NCBI GenBank assembly: GCA_017437925.1
Contig: JAFRWQ010000052.1
Span: forward strand, 1-5,497
Direction of reading: 5' to 3'
Source: Bacillota bacterium
GTDB lineage: Bacteria > Bacillota_A > Clostridia > Peptostreptococcales > Anaerovoracaceae
Length of the DNA: 5,497 nt
The notes below the pieces were generated by a model. It was given only the letters and a program-made list of their open reading frames with translations. It was not told the DNA's origin and did no database searches. This document shows, piece by piece, positions 1 to 5,410 of this stretch. The translations under genes and the position numbers were made by a program. Position 1 is the first letter of the stretch. Every line of letters starts with the position of its first letter.

Positions 1-200
1 ATGATCTGGCCCATGATCTCATCGTTGATCTGACGGCCGTCCTCATAGTACTGGGTGCAGGCCTCGGTGGTAACGGTAAAGCCCTGGGGAACGGGCAGAC
101 CGATATTGGTCATCTCTGCCAGGTTGGCTCCTTTGCCTCCCAGCAGCTCTCTCATCTTGGCGTTACCTTCAGAGAACAGGTAAACATACTTGTGGCTCAT
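1..200 (-). CDS. ppdK: Pyruvate, phosphate dikinase, N-terminal fragment (runs off the window)
   Basis: This is the first 66 codons of PPDK, which interconverts pyruvate + ATP + Pi with PEP + AMP + PPi in the cytoplasm. In anaerobes it often serves glycolysis or gluconeogenesis in place of, or beside, pyruvate kinase. Translation from the ATG at 200-198 gives a start [20 protein letters not shown], then [10 protein letters not shown] (residues 21-30) and [14 protein letters not shown] (about 35-48). These are the conserved opening blocks of the ATP-grasp nucleotide-binding domain; Lys23 in GGKG matches the conserved nucleotide-binding lysine near residue 22 of the clostridial enzyme. The start is fixed by an SD (AAAGGAG) 12 nt upstream and by agreement with the family N-terminus. 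All four Ile codons here are ATC, whereas the neighbouring radical SAM gene prefers ATA, which fits a highly expressed gene. The central phosphohistidine and C-terminal PEP domains lie outside the window. The closely related PEP synthase starts differently, so PPDK is well supported. Confidence 0.95.
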   Translation of the reverse strand, partial: MSHKYVYLFSEGNAKMRELLGGKGANLAEMTNIGLPVPQGFTVTTEACTQYYEDGRQINDEIMGQI

Positions 201-212
201 TATTAGTGTTTT

Positions 213-219
213 CTCCTTT
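213..219 (-). promoter_or_regulatory. Shine-Dalgarno site of ppdK
   Basis: On the minus strand this reads AAAGGAG, followed by 12 nt and then the ppdK ATG at 200. It is a strong match to the anti-SD, although the spacing is on the long side. It supports the chosen start codon. Confidence 0.8.
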
Positions 220-246
220 CGCTATGTAAGCCGGTACAAACACGCT

Positions 247-269
247 CGGGTCGCCTTTGACCCGGCGAC
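247..269 (-). promoter_or_regulatory. Two mutually exclusive hairpins in the ppdK leader
   Basis: Two perfect 6-bp inverted repeats overlap. CGGGTC (247-252) pairs with GACCCG (259-264) around a 6-nt loop. GTCGCC (250-255) pairs with GGCGAC (264-269) around an 8-nt loop. They share bases 250-252 and 264, so only one can form at a time. They lie within the predicted ppdK 5' leader, about 28 nt upstream of the SD. Neither is followed by a T-tract, so neither is a simple terminator. The element could be an RNA switch, an mRNA-stabilising structure or a regulator-binding palindrome; no known riboswitch family is recognised. Confidence 0.4.
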
Positions 270-297
270 TTCTTACGTCCAAAAAACAAATCCATTA

Positions 298-326
298 ATT
301 TTAGCATGTGACTTTCGGCATTTCAA
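298..326 (-). promoter_or_regulatory. Sigma-70/SigA-type promoter of ppdK with extended -10
   Basis: On the minus strand there is a -35 TTGAAA (326-321), a 17-nt spacer, and a -10 TAAAAT (303-298). A TGC directly before the -10 makes it an extended -10 (TGnTAAAAT). Each hexamer differs from consensus by one base and the spacing is optimal. Transcription should begin near 291-292, leaving a leader of about 90 nt before the ppdK ATG. Transcription start is inferred, not seen. Confidence 0.75.
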
Positions 327-364
327 GAAAAAAAGGAAGTTTTTCGGGGGAAACATCCTTTTTA

Positions 365-373
365 TGATACAAT
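365..373 (+). promoter_or_regulatory. Extended -10 promoter of the radical SAM gene, abutting the start codon
   Basis: The sequence TGATACAAT fits the extended -10 pattern TGnTATAAT with one mismatch. No good -35 lies 17 nt upstream (345-350 is CGGGGG), which is tolerable for an extended -10 promoter. An overlapping alternative -10, TATGAT (363-368), has only a weak TTTTTC at -35. From TACAAT, transcription would start at about 380, the A of the ATG. Confidence 0.5.
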
Positions 374-379
374 TATCCC

Positions 380-1288
380 ATGAATATCTTCGGAAGCCTG
401 CATTACAACGCCATAGGGCCTGTTCTGACAAAAGAATTCGGAAAGCGCGTCGTCAAGCTCTCTTTGGACGGGGGATTCACCTGCCCCAACAGGGACGGCA
501 GCGCCGGGACCGGAGGCTGCATATTCTGTTCCTCAAGCGGCAGCGGGGATTTCACGGGCCCCCTGTCCCTTCAGATAGGGCAGCTCAAAAGAAAGTGGCC
601 CGACTCCCTGTATCTCCCCTACTTTCAGAGCCACACCGGGACCTACGCTCCGGTCCCAAGGCTGAGGGAGCTCTGGGACGAGGCTCTTGCGATACCCGGG
701 GCCGTGGGGCTTGCCGTCGCGACCAGGCCCGACTGCCTGCCCGACGATGTGCTGGATCTGCTGAGCGAATACAACGGGAAGACCTTCCTCTGGGTGGAGC
801 TGGGCCTTCAGACCTCAAAAGAAGAGACCGCAAGGCTCATAAACCGCTGCTATCCCTCAGAGGTATATGACGAAGCCTGTCTTAAGCTCAAAGCCAGGGG
901 CATAAGGACGGTGACCCACCTGATATTGGGGCTACCGGGCGAAACGAAAGAAGACATGCTCGCTTCCGCCCGGCACGTGTTCTCCTTCGATCCCTACGGC
1001 ATCAAGCTCCACATGCTCCACGTTATGAAGGACACTCCCCTTGCGGAGATGTATCCGGACCGCTGCCCTCTCATGAGCATGGATGAATACGTGTCCCTGG
1101 TCTGCGACATACTTGAAGAGACACCTCAGAGCGTCACCATCCACCGCCTGACGGGCGACGCTCCCAAAGAACTTCTCATCGCTCCGGACTGGACCCGCAA
1201 CAAGCACGCAGTGCTCAACGCCATACAAAGGGAGTTCAAGGCCAGGGGGACCCGGCAGGGGATACGCCTCGAAATGTCCGAACAATAG
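380..1288 (+). CDS. Radical SAM protein, YhcC/YtqA (TIGR01212) family
   Basis: This cytoplasmic 4Fe-4S radical S-adenosylmethionine enzyme belongs to the family of E. coli YhcC and B. subtilis YtqA; to my knowledge its physiological reaction is not firmly established. The 302-residue length is normal for the family. The block DGGFTCPNRDG leads into the cluster motif C35-X11-C47-X2-C50, the spacing seen in this family rather than the classical CX3CX2C. Further family blocks are YFQSHTGTYAP (81-91), ATRPDCLPDDVLDLL (114-128), WVELGLQT (138-145), THLILGLPGET (179-189, a SAM-barrel strand), IKLHMLHVMKDTPLAEMY (208-225) and the C-terminal IHRLTGDAPKELLIAPDW (254-271). The start matches the usual distance of about 30 residues before the GGF motif. 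No SD precedes the ATG; see the promoter entry. The gene is divergent from ppdK and followed by 97 nt before the MFS gene, with no terminator visible. Arg AGG and Ile ATA (10 of 14) are frequent. Confidence 0.93.
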   Translation: MNIFGSLHYNAIGPVLTKEFGKRVVKLSLDGGFTCPNRDGSAGTGGCIFCSSSGSGDFTGPLSLQIGQLKRKWPDSLYLPYFQSHTGTYAPVPRLRELWDEALAIPGAVGLAVATRPDCLPDDVLDLLSEYNGKTFLWVELGLQTSKEETARLINRCYPSEVYDEACLKLKARGIRTVTHLILGLPGETKEDMLASARHVFSFDPYGIKLHMLHVMKDTPLAEMYPDRCPLMSMDEYVSLVCDILEETPQSVTIHRLTGDAPKELLIAPDWTRNKHAVLNAIQREFKARGTRQGIRLEMSEQ

Positions 1289-1302
1289 ACAATTAATTTA
1301 AG

Positions 1303-1340
1303 GCGGACCGTCCCAAAATGGTATATAATAATCCGTCCGC
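1303..1340 (+). promoter_or_regulatory. Promoter of the MFS-amidohydrolase unit with flanking inverted repeats
   Basis: A perfect TATAAT (1324-1329) lies 56 nt before the MFS start codon. An overlapping frame, TG-G-TATATA (1319-1327), would be an extended -10. No convincing -35 is present at the right distance. GCGGAC (1303-1308) and GTCCGC (1335-1340) form a perfect 6-bp inverted repeat flanking the -10, and the left side also contains the short palindrome GGAC-C-GTCC (1305-1313). The layout resembles an operator around a regulated promoter, but no regulator gene is in the window. Transcription would begin near 1336. Confidence 0.45.
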
Positions 1341-1363
1341 GCGTTTTCGCAAGCAGATCTACA

Positions 1364-1376
1364 GGGCTTAAAGCCC
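1364..1376 (+). repeat. Small palindrome just upstream of the MFS start codon
   Basis: GGGCTT-A-AAGCCC is a perfect 6-bp inverted repeat around one base; as RNA it would fold as a 4-bp stem with a 5-nt loop. It ends 9 nt before the MFS ATG, where an SD would normally lie, and AGGG (1363-1366) is the only SD-like run nearby. It could modulate translation or be an operator half. No T-run follows it, so it is not a terminator. Confidence 0.35.
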
Positions 1377-1385
1377 AAAACGAAC

Positions 1386-2582
1386 ATGACAGACAACAGA
1401 CAAGGAAAGATCACGGTACTCGCGGGATTCCTGCTGCTATTCTCCGTAATGGGCATAGCCTGCAACTGCTTCTCCCTCACAATAGTGCCGATAACCGGAT
1501 ATTTCGGATTCTCAAGAGCGTCCTACGCCCTGGCGCAGACCCTGCTCTTCGTTTTTTCTTCGGTCTTTACGATATCAAGCTCAAAGATCTACAAGAGGAT
1601 CGATATCGTAAAAGCCGTCAAGGCGGCTGTCATCATAGAAGTCGCGACCTTCTTCCTCCAGTCCTACGCGACAAAGGTCTGGATGTTCTACATAAGCAAT
1701 TCGATCCTCGGATTTTGCATGGGCATGTGCACCGCCCTTCCGGTCAGCCTTTTGATAAACGAGTGGATCAGCATAGACGCCAACAACTTCATAGGCATGG
1801 CCATGATGGGAAGCGGCCTGGGAGGCGCCGTTTTCAACCCCATGATGAACTGGCTCATCACCGGCTGGGGCTGGCAGAACGCCTTCAGGGCCATGGCCCT
1901 GGTCATGGGCGCCTTGTCCGTGCCGGCGGCCTTGCTGATGAAGAGGAACCCCGAGGCCCTGAGGTCTGAGCTTCCGCAAAGCAAGCAGGTCACAGCGGTA
2001 AAGAAGATACCTTTCCTGCAGAAGAGGCTGGTACTGATCGCGGCCTTTCTTGCGGTGACCAACTGCTTTCCGGCGGCGCTCAACTTCGCCATCAATCCCC
2101 AGGTCCAGGATCTGGGCTATTCGGCGTCCTTCGCGTCAATGTGCTCATCGGTGGAGAACGCGGTCATGGGAGTCGGCAAGATCACCGTGGGAAGGATACT
2201 GGACAAAAAAGGGGTCAGGACCACCCTGTATCTCGCCCGCGTAAGCTGCGCCATAAGCATGGTCGCCCTCGCCTTCTTCAGGTCTCCCCTGGTAATATTC
2301 ATGGTGCTGATAAACCTCGGCCTCTTCTTCGGCTGCCCCCTGGGCACCGTAGCCGGGGTCGCCATAACCACCGAGGCCGTAGGCAAAGAGCAGATGCCCG
2401 CCTTCGTCGGGACCTTCTCCTTCGCCCTCTCCCTCGGAGCGACCATAGCCCCCATGCTCCTGGGCAGCGCCTACGACCTGTTCGGCAGCTATTCACCCAT
2501 GCTGCTTGCGATGGCAGCCCTTGAGATCGCAGCCATCCCCTTCATAGCTCTCATCTTCAGGATCCCCCTGAAGACTGAATAG
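1386..2582 (+). CDS. MFS transporter, 12 transmembrane segments, substrate unknown
   Basis: This is an inner-membrane secondary transporter of the major facilitator superfamily. The 398 residues are highly hydrophobic and consistent with 12 TM helices: roughly 12-33, 47-66, 78-95, 99-120, 136-156 and 165-184, then a polar central loop (186-212), then 213-233, 248-268, 282-299, 301-325, 338-360 and 370-391. The motif-A site of the first half (66-77, SKIYKRIDIVKA) is degenerate, while the second-half copy GRILDKKGVR (270-279 region) is clearer. A glycine-rich TM5 (GSGLGGAVFNP, 142-152) resembles motif C, and WGWQNAFRAM (161-170) follows, as in many monocarboxylate or oxalate/formate-type MFS carriers. 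The start has no good SD. The M20 amidohydrolase starts 62 nt after its stop, so the carrier probably imports that enzyme's substrate or exports its product. Family-level assignment is firm; the substrate cannot be told. Confidence 0.88.
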   Translation: MTDNRQGKITVLAGFLLLFSVMGIACNCFSLTIVPITGYFGFSRASYALAQTLLFVFSSVFTISSSKIYKRIDIVKAVKAAVIIEVATFFLQSYATKVWMFYISNSILGFCMGMCTALPVSLLINEWISIDANNFIGMAMMGSGLGGAVFNPMMNWLITGWGWQNAFRAMALVMGALSVPAALLMKRNPEALRSELPQSKQVTAVKKIPFLQKRLVLIAAFLAVTNCFPAALNFAINPQVQDLGYSASFASMCSSVENAVMGVGKITVGRILDKKGVRTTLYLARVSCAISMVALAFFRSPLVIFMVLINLGLFFGCPLGTVAGVAITTEAVGKEQMPAFVGTFSFALSLGATIAPMLLGSAYDLFGSYSPMLLAMAALEIAAIPFIALIFRIPLKTE

Positions 2583-2591
2583 ACCCGCAGT

Positions 2592-2620
2592 CCGTGCCCG
2601 AAAAGGCGCGGGATTCTTTT
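2592..2620 (+). terminator. Weak terminator- or attenuator-like hairpin between MFS and amidohydrolase genes
   Basis: CCGTGCC (2592-2598) pairs with GGCGCGG (2605-2611) as a 7-bp stem with one G-T pair and the 6-nt loop CGAAAA. It is followed by GATTCTTTT (2612-2620), a short interrupted T-run. It starts 9 nt after the MFS stop and ends before the next gene's SD. Partial termination, or 3'-end protection of the transporter mRNA, would let the two genes be expressed at different levels. Confidence 0.45.
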
Positions 2621-2632
2621 GATAAGGACAAA

Positions 2633-2639
2633 AAGGAGG
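2633..2639 (+). promoter_or_regulatory. Strong Shine-Dalgarno site that fixes the amidohydrolase start
   Basis: AAGGAGG lies 5 nt before the ATG at 2645. An in-frame GTG at 2594 would add 17 residues (PEKARDSFDKDKKEDH after the initiator), but it has no SD, sits inside the 5' arm of the hairpin, and adds a lysine/aspartate-rich stretch not expected in the family. The ATG at 2645 is therefore preferred. Confidence 0.9.
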
Positions 2640-2644
2640 ACCAC

Positions 2645-4021
2645 ATGACCGAAAGACAGCAATTGATCGTAAAGAACGTTGAGAACGTGAAGCAGCTGAT
2701 CCTGGACGCCGAGCGCTGGATCTGGCAGCATCCCGAGGTAGGCTACACCGAATGGCAGACCGCGGGCTACCTCATAGATAAGTTCGAAGCCCTGGGCTAC
2801 GAGCTGGTAAGGGCCGATCGGGACCCCAAATTCGGGAAGATCCCCGGCTTTTACACCGACGTCGACACCGGCCTGCCCGGCCCCTGCCTCTGCATAATGG
2901 CGGAGCTCGACGCCCTGGACATCGCCAACCACCCCGAATCGGTCAACGGCATGACCCACTGCTGCGGCCACCACGGACAGGTCTCCGCCCTGCTGGGCAT
3001 AGCGGCGGCCCTCAAGGAGCCCGGCGCCCTGGACGGCCTCTGCGGCAAGGTGAGGCTCATGGCGGTGCCCGCCGAGGAGATGATCCAGCTGGAGTACAGG
3101 GAAGGCCTGCGCAAGCAGGGTATCATCAAGTACAACGGCGGCAAGCCCGAGTTCATGTACAGGGGCTACTTCGACGGGGTCGACATGGCCATACTGGTCC
3201 ACGGCACCAACTCCGGCGACGACATAGACTTCAGCGGGACCAAGGGTTCCAACGGCTGTATAGCCAAAGTCATAACATACAGGGGCAAGTCCAGCCATGC
3301 CGGCGGAGCTCCCCACCTGGGGATCAACGCCCAGTACGCGGCCATGCTGGGCCTTCAGGCCTGCAACGATCTGCGCGAGACCCTGCAGGAGAAGGATTCC
3401 ATACGCTTCCACCCCATCATGAAGGGCGTGAACTGCGCGGTGAACATCATACCCGATGAAATGAAGATCGAGTCCTACGTGCGCGGGGCGACCATGGAGG
3501 GCATGCTGAGAGAAAACAAGAAGTTCAACAGGGCTCTGGCGGGAGGAGCGGTCTCAATGGGAGCCAGGGTCGAGGTCTGCGACAGGCCCGGCTACGCCCC
3601 CAGATACTACTACCTGCCCATGCTCGAGGAATTTGAGAAGGCCTGCATCGACCTGGTCGGCGCAGAAAGAGTAAAGATCGACGCGAACTCCTGGCAGACC
3701 GGATCCTCAGACGTGGGCGACGTCACCATGATCATGCCCGCGGTCCAGGTATACGCAGGCGGAGCGACCGGCACCGGCCACGGCACCGACTACTATGTGA
3801 AGGACGCCAACAGGCTCTGCGTCAACGCGGCCAAGGTCCAGCTCTTCATGGTGGACCGCATGCTGGGAGACGGCGCCGCCAAGGCGAAGGAGATCATCGC
3901 GGGATACAAGCCCCCCTACCCCAGCAAGGAAGCCTACTTCGAGGCCATCTCCGAAGCCGACATGGAAAAGGAGCTGGTGGAATACGGCGAGGACGGCACC
4001 ATCACCGTCAGCCTGAAGTAA
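2645..4021 (+). CDS. M20-family metal-dependent amidohydrolase (AbgB/M20D-like)
   Basis: This is a cytoplasmic dinuclear-metal hydrolase of N-acyl or amide bonds, of the group containing AbgA/AbgB, hippurate hydrolases and plant IAA-amino acid hydrolases. With the SD-supported start it has 458 residues, longer than the usual ~390-440. Visible blocks are HPEVGYTEWQTAGYL (29-43), AELDALDI (86-93), HCCGHHGQ (105-112), PAEE (142-145), LVHG (184-187), the dimerisation-domain opening SSHAGGAPHLGINAQYAA (216-233), NIIPDEMKIESYVRG (267-281), SSDVGDV (354-360) and GHGTDYYV (378-385). By alignment from memory with plant ILL2, the likely metal ligands are C107, H109, E145, H186 and H379, all present, so it should be active. 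CGHHGQ departs from the common CGHDxH or CGHN form, and residues 148-180 contain an insertion. There is no signal peptide. It probably acts on what the upstream MFS carrier imports; the substrate is unknown. Confidence 0.9.
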   Translation: MTERQQLIVKNVENVKQLILDAERWIWQHPEVGYTEWQTAGYLIDKFEALGYELVRADRDPKFGKIPGFYTDVDTGLPGPCLCIMAELDALDIANHPESVNGMTHCCGHHGQVSALLGIAAALKEPGALDGLCGKVRLMAVPAEEMIQLEYREGLRKQGIIKYNGGKPEFMYRGYFDGVDMAILVHGTNSGDDIDFSGTKGSNGCIAKVITYRGKSSHAGGAPHLGINAQYAAMLGLQACNDLRETLQEKDSIRFHPIMKGVNCAVNIIPDEMKIESYVRGATMEGMLRENKKFNRALAGGAVSMGARVEVCDRPGYAPRYYYLPMLEEFEKACIDLVGAERVKIDANSWQTGSSDVGDVTMIMPAVQVYAGGATGTGHGTDYYVKDANRLCVNAAKVQLFMVDRMLGDGAAKAKEIIAGYKPPYPSKEAYFEAISEADMEKELVEYGEDGTITVSLK

Positions 4022-4086
4022 TACGGGAAGGGCCGCGAAGGCCTGAAAAGGCAAAACTTTACCGGGGCAGTATTGCCGCAGGACCG

Positions 4087-4096
4087 GGCTTAAGCC
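4087..4096 (+). repeat. Perfect 10-bp palindrome after the amidohydrolase gene
   Basis: GGCTTAAGCC lies 66 nt after the stop codon. It resembles the GGGCTTAAAGCCC palindrome before the MFS start at 1364-1376, so the transcription unit carries a similar small palindrome near each end. It could be a minor mRNA hairpin; the similarity may be chance. Confidence 0.25.
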
Positions 4097-4109
4097 TGAA
4101 GAATCAAAT

Positions 4110-4153
4110 ACCGGGAAGACGGAGCTGTGAGCCTGCCGCCTTCCCGGTTTTTT
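4110..4153 (+). terminator. Strong intrinsic terminator of the MFS-amidohydrolase unit
   Basis: ACCGGGAAG (4110-4118) pairs perfectly with CTTCCCGGT (4140-4148), and the stem can extend internally by CGG/CCG (4120-4122 with 4136-4138) past one mismatch. The T-run TTTTTT (4148-4153) follows directly. It lies 89 nt after the amidohydrolase stop. Read from the minus strand the same stem is followed by TATTTGATT, a weak T-run, so it may also partly stop transcription arriving from the convergent kinase gene. Confidence 0.85.
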
Positions 4154-4197
4154 GCTGCTTTTCCGGTATTTTTGATGTTTTCCCGGTTTTTTGCTGC
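4140..4197 (+). repeat. Three tandem ~19-nt copies of the terminator 3' arm plus T-tract
   Basis: Three consecutive units occur at 4140-4158, 4159-4177 and 4178-4197. Each has the plan (T)TTCC(C)GGT, a T-run, then GCTGC or GATG. Units 1 and 3 share 18 identical bases (4141-4158 and 4180-4197); unit 2 is diverged. Each unit can in principle pair with part of the upstream arm ACCGGGAAG (4110-4118), giving up to three alternative terminator hairpins in series. The arrangement looks like local duplication of a terminator end. Confidence 0.6.
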
Positions 4198-4254
4198 CGG
4201 CTTTGCCTGCTGTGCAGTGAACTGCCCGGTCTGACCGTGATATCTCAGGTATGA
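4198..4254. other. Remainder of the convergent intergenic region, no gene seen
   Basis: The gap between the amidohydrolase stop and the kinase stop is 233 nt. After the repeated terminator arms, this last part holds GCAGT-GA-ACTGC (4214-4225) and one arm of ATCTCA/TGAGAT (4242-4247 with 4258-4263), an inverted repeat that spans the kinase stop codon. Neither has a good T-run on the minus strand, so no strong dedicated terminator for the kinase is visible. No small ORF with an SD was found. Confidence 0.4.
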
Positions 4255-5364
4255 CTATGAGATCCCGGGTCTTGCCAAGATCTCTTCGATCGCGGCGTCC
4301 ATTTCGGACCGCTTTTTTTCCATGTCCTTCAGCAGGGCCATCTGGCAGCGGGCCCTGTCCAGGTTGTGGCCCGGCCTGTGCACTTTGAAATACACGTCTC
4401 CCTGCAGGTGGTCGGCGAGGAAGCGTATGCCGTTCTCGTAGGTCATCACCATTGCCCCCATGGGAAGAAGACGGAGCTCTTCTTCCGAAAGGCTTCCTCC
4501 GCAGCCCTGAGCAAAGCCTTCGGCGAAGGCCCTGAAAAGCTCAAGGTCCAGGCTCACCTTCGAAAGCTCGGTCTCGTCTTCGGCGGCGGTGCAGGCTCCG
4601 AAGCGCACGGCGTCCCCGAAGTCGTTCACGGCAAGGCCCGGCATGACGGTGTCGAGGTCTATGACGCAGAGCCCCCTGCCGCTCGCCTTATCAATGAGCA
4701 CGTTGTTGAGCTTGGCGTCGTTGTGGGTCACGCGGAGCATCACGTCTCCCGAAGGAAGGCCGGCAAAGGCCCCGGCCAGATGCGCTCTCGAAAGAAAGAA
4801 CTCCGTCTCGCGCAAGACAGAAGAAGCTCTGCCCGAAACGTCCTCTTCCAGGGCCCTTTTAAAGGCTTCAAGCCTTTTCCCTGTGTCGTGAAAGCCCGCG
4901 ATGGTCTCATGCAAAGACTCCACGGGATAGTCAGAAAGCAGCCTCTGAAAGCGCCCGAAGGCGGCGCCGCTCTCCCTGAAGATCCCGGGACTTTCGGCCC
5001 TGTCGAGGCTCATAGTCCCTTCTATGAAGAGGGAGCACCTCCAGTATTCCCCCGCGCCGTCCGCATAAAAATACCGCCCGTCGGCGGCGGGCAGAAACGT
5101 GAGAGTCTCCCTGGCGGGATCTCCTCCGTTCAGGGCGATCCTCCTCCGCAGGAAGGCGGTGATCCCGATAACGTTCTCCATAAGGCCTTCGGGGTCTTTA
5201 AACACCGCGCGGTTGATCCTCTGAAGGACGTATCTTTCGCACAGGCCGCCCTTTCGGACAGTTACCAGGTAAGTATCGTTTATGTGCCCGCTGCCGTAGG
5301 GCGAGATCTCGAGGACCTCGCCCTGCGGACAGAACTGTTTCAATGTATTCTGCAGGTCGTTCAT
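4255..5364 (-). CDS. nahK: N-acetylhexosamine 1-kinase-like phosphotransferase (NahK family)
   Basis: NahK phosphorylates GlcNAc/GalNAc at the anomeric C1 using ATP, feeding mucin- or glycan-derived amino sugars into nucleotide-sugar metabolism; it is a cytoplasmic aminoglycoside-phosphotransferase-fold (APH) kinase. The 369 residues are close to the ~360 of bifidobacterial NahK. Visible are the N-lobe SPYGSGHINDTYLV (21-34), RYVLQRIN (44-51), IAGFHDTGKRLEAFK (155-169), the catalytic loop RVTHNDAKLNNVL (211-223, catalytic Asp216), the metal-binding strand IDLDTVMPG (235-243), NDFGDAVRFGA (247-257) and NGIRFLADHLQGDVYFKVHRPGHNL (311-335, conserved in NahK). I recognise close similarity along the whole length from memory, not from a search. 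The start has only a weak SD (GGAA, 4 nt upstream). The gene lies 46 nt after a probable S10 peptidase gene, likely in one transcript. No lacto-N-biose phosphorylase or GalT/GalE genes are in the window, so the exact sugar is uncertain; a related sugar or amino-alcohol kinase is the alternative. Confidence 0.83.
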   Translation of the reverse strand: MNDLQNTLKQFCPQGEVLEISPYGSGHINDTYLVTVRKGGLCERYVLQRINRAVFKDPEGLMENVIGITAFLRRRIALNGGDPARETLTFLPAADGRYFYADGAGEYWRCSLFIEGTMSLDRAESPGIFRESGAAFGRFQRLLSDYPVESLHETIAGFHDTGKRLEAFKRALEEDVSGRASSVLRETEFFLSRAHLAGAFAGLPSGDVMLRVTHNDAKLNNVLIDKASGRGLCVIDLDTVMPGLAVNDFGDAVRFGACTAAEDETELSKVSLDLELFRAFAEGFAQGCGGSLSEEELRLLPMGAMVMTYENGIRFLADHLQGDVYFKVHRPGHNLDRARCQMALLKDMEKKRSEMDAAIEEILARPGIS

Positions 5365-5387
5365 GCCGTTCCAAGCTTAAAGAGCTG

Positions 5388-5400
5388 CCGCATTATGCGG
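5388..5400 (-). repeat. Short palindrome between the S10 peptidase and kinase genes
   Basis: CCGCAT-T-ATGCGG (plus strand) is a perfect 6-bp inverted repeat around one base, in the 46-nt gap between the two minus-strand genes. The minus strand continues CAGCTCTTTAAG, which lacks a real T-run, so it is not a convincing terminator. It could be an mRNA processing or stability hairpin; co-transcription still seems likely. Confidence 0.35.
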
Positions 5401-5410
5401 GCGTACCGCC

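Noticed and set aside
190..870. Plus-strand open frame of 226 codons overlapping the ppdK 5' end and the radical SAM gene
   Set aside because: It runs through the ppdK promoter and leader and then a shifted frame of the radical SAM gene; the product is low-complexity and Arg-rich, without a family.
2594..2644. Upstream GTG start for the amidohydrolase
   Set aside because: It has no SD, lies in a hairpin arm, and an excellent SD sits 5 nt before the ATG at 2645.
2489..3412. Long minus-strand open frame (307 codons) across the MFS 3' end and amidohydrolase
   Set aside because: It is antisense to two genes with clear motifs, has no recognisable domain, and reads as a GC-rich shadow frame.
4140..4197. 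Tandem repeats as a possible CRISPR array
   Set aside because: The units are 19-20 nt and directly adjacent with no spacers, and they match the terminator arm and T-tract.
4022..4254. Possible small RNA or small protein gene in the convergent gap
   Set aside because: No promoter, SD-led ORF or recognisable RNA fold was seen beyond terminator-type elements.
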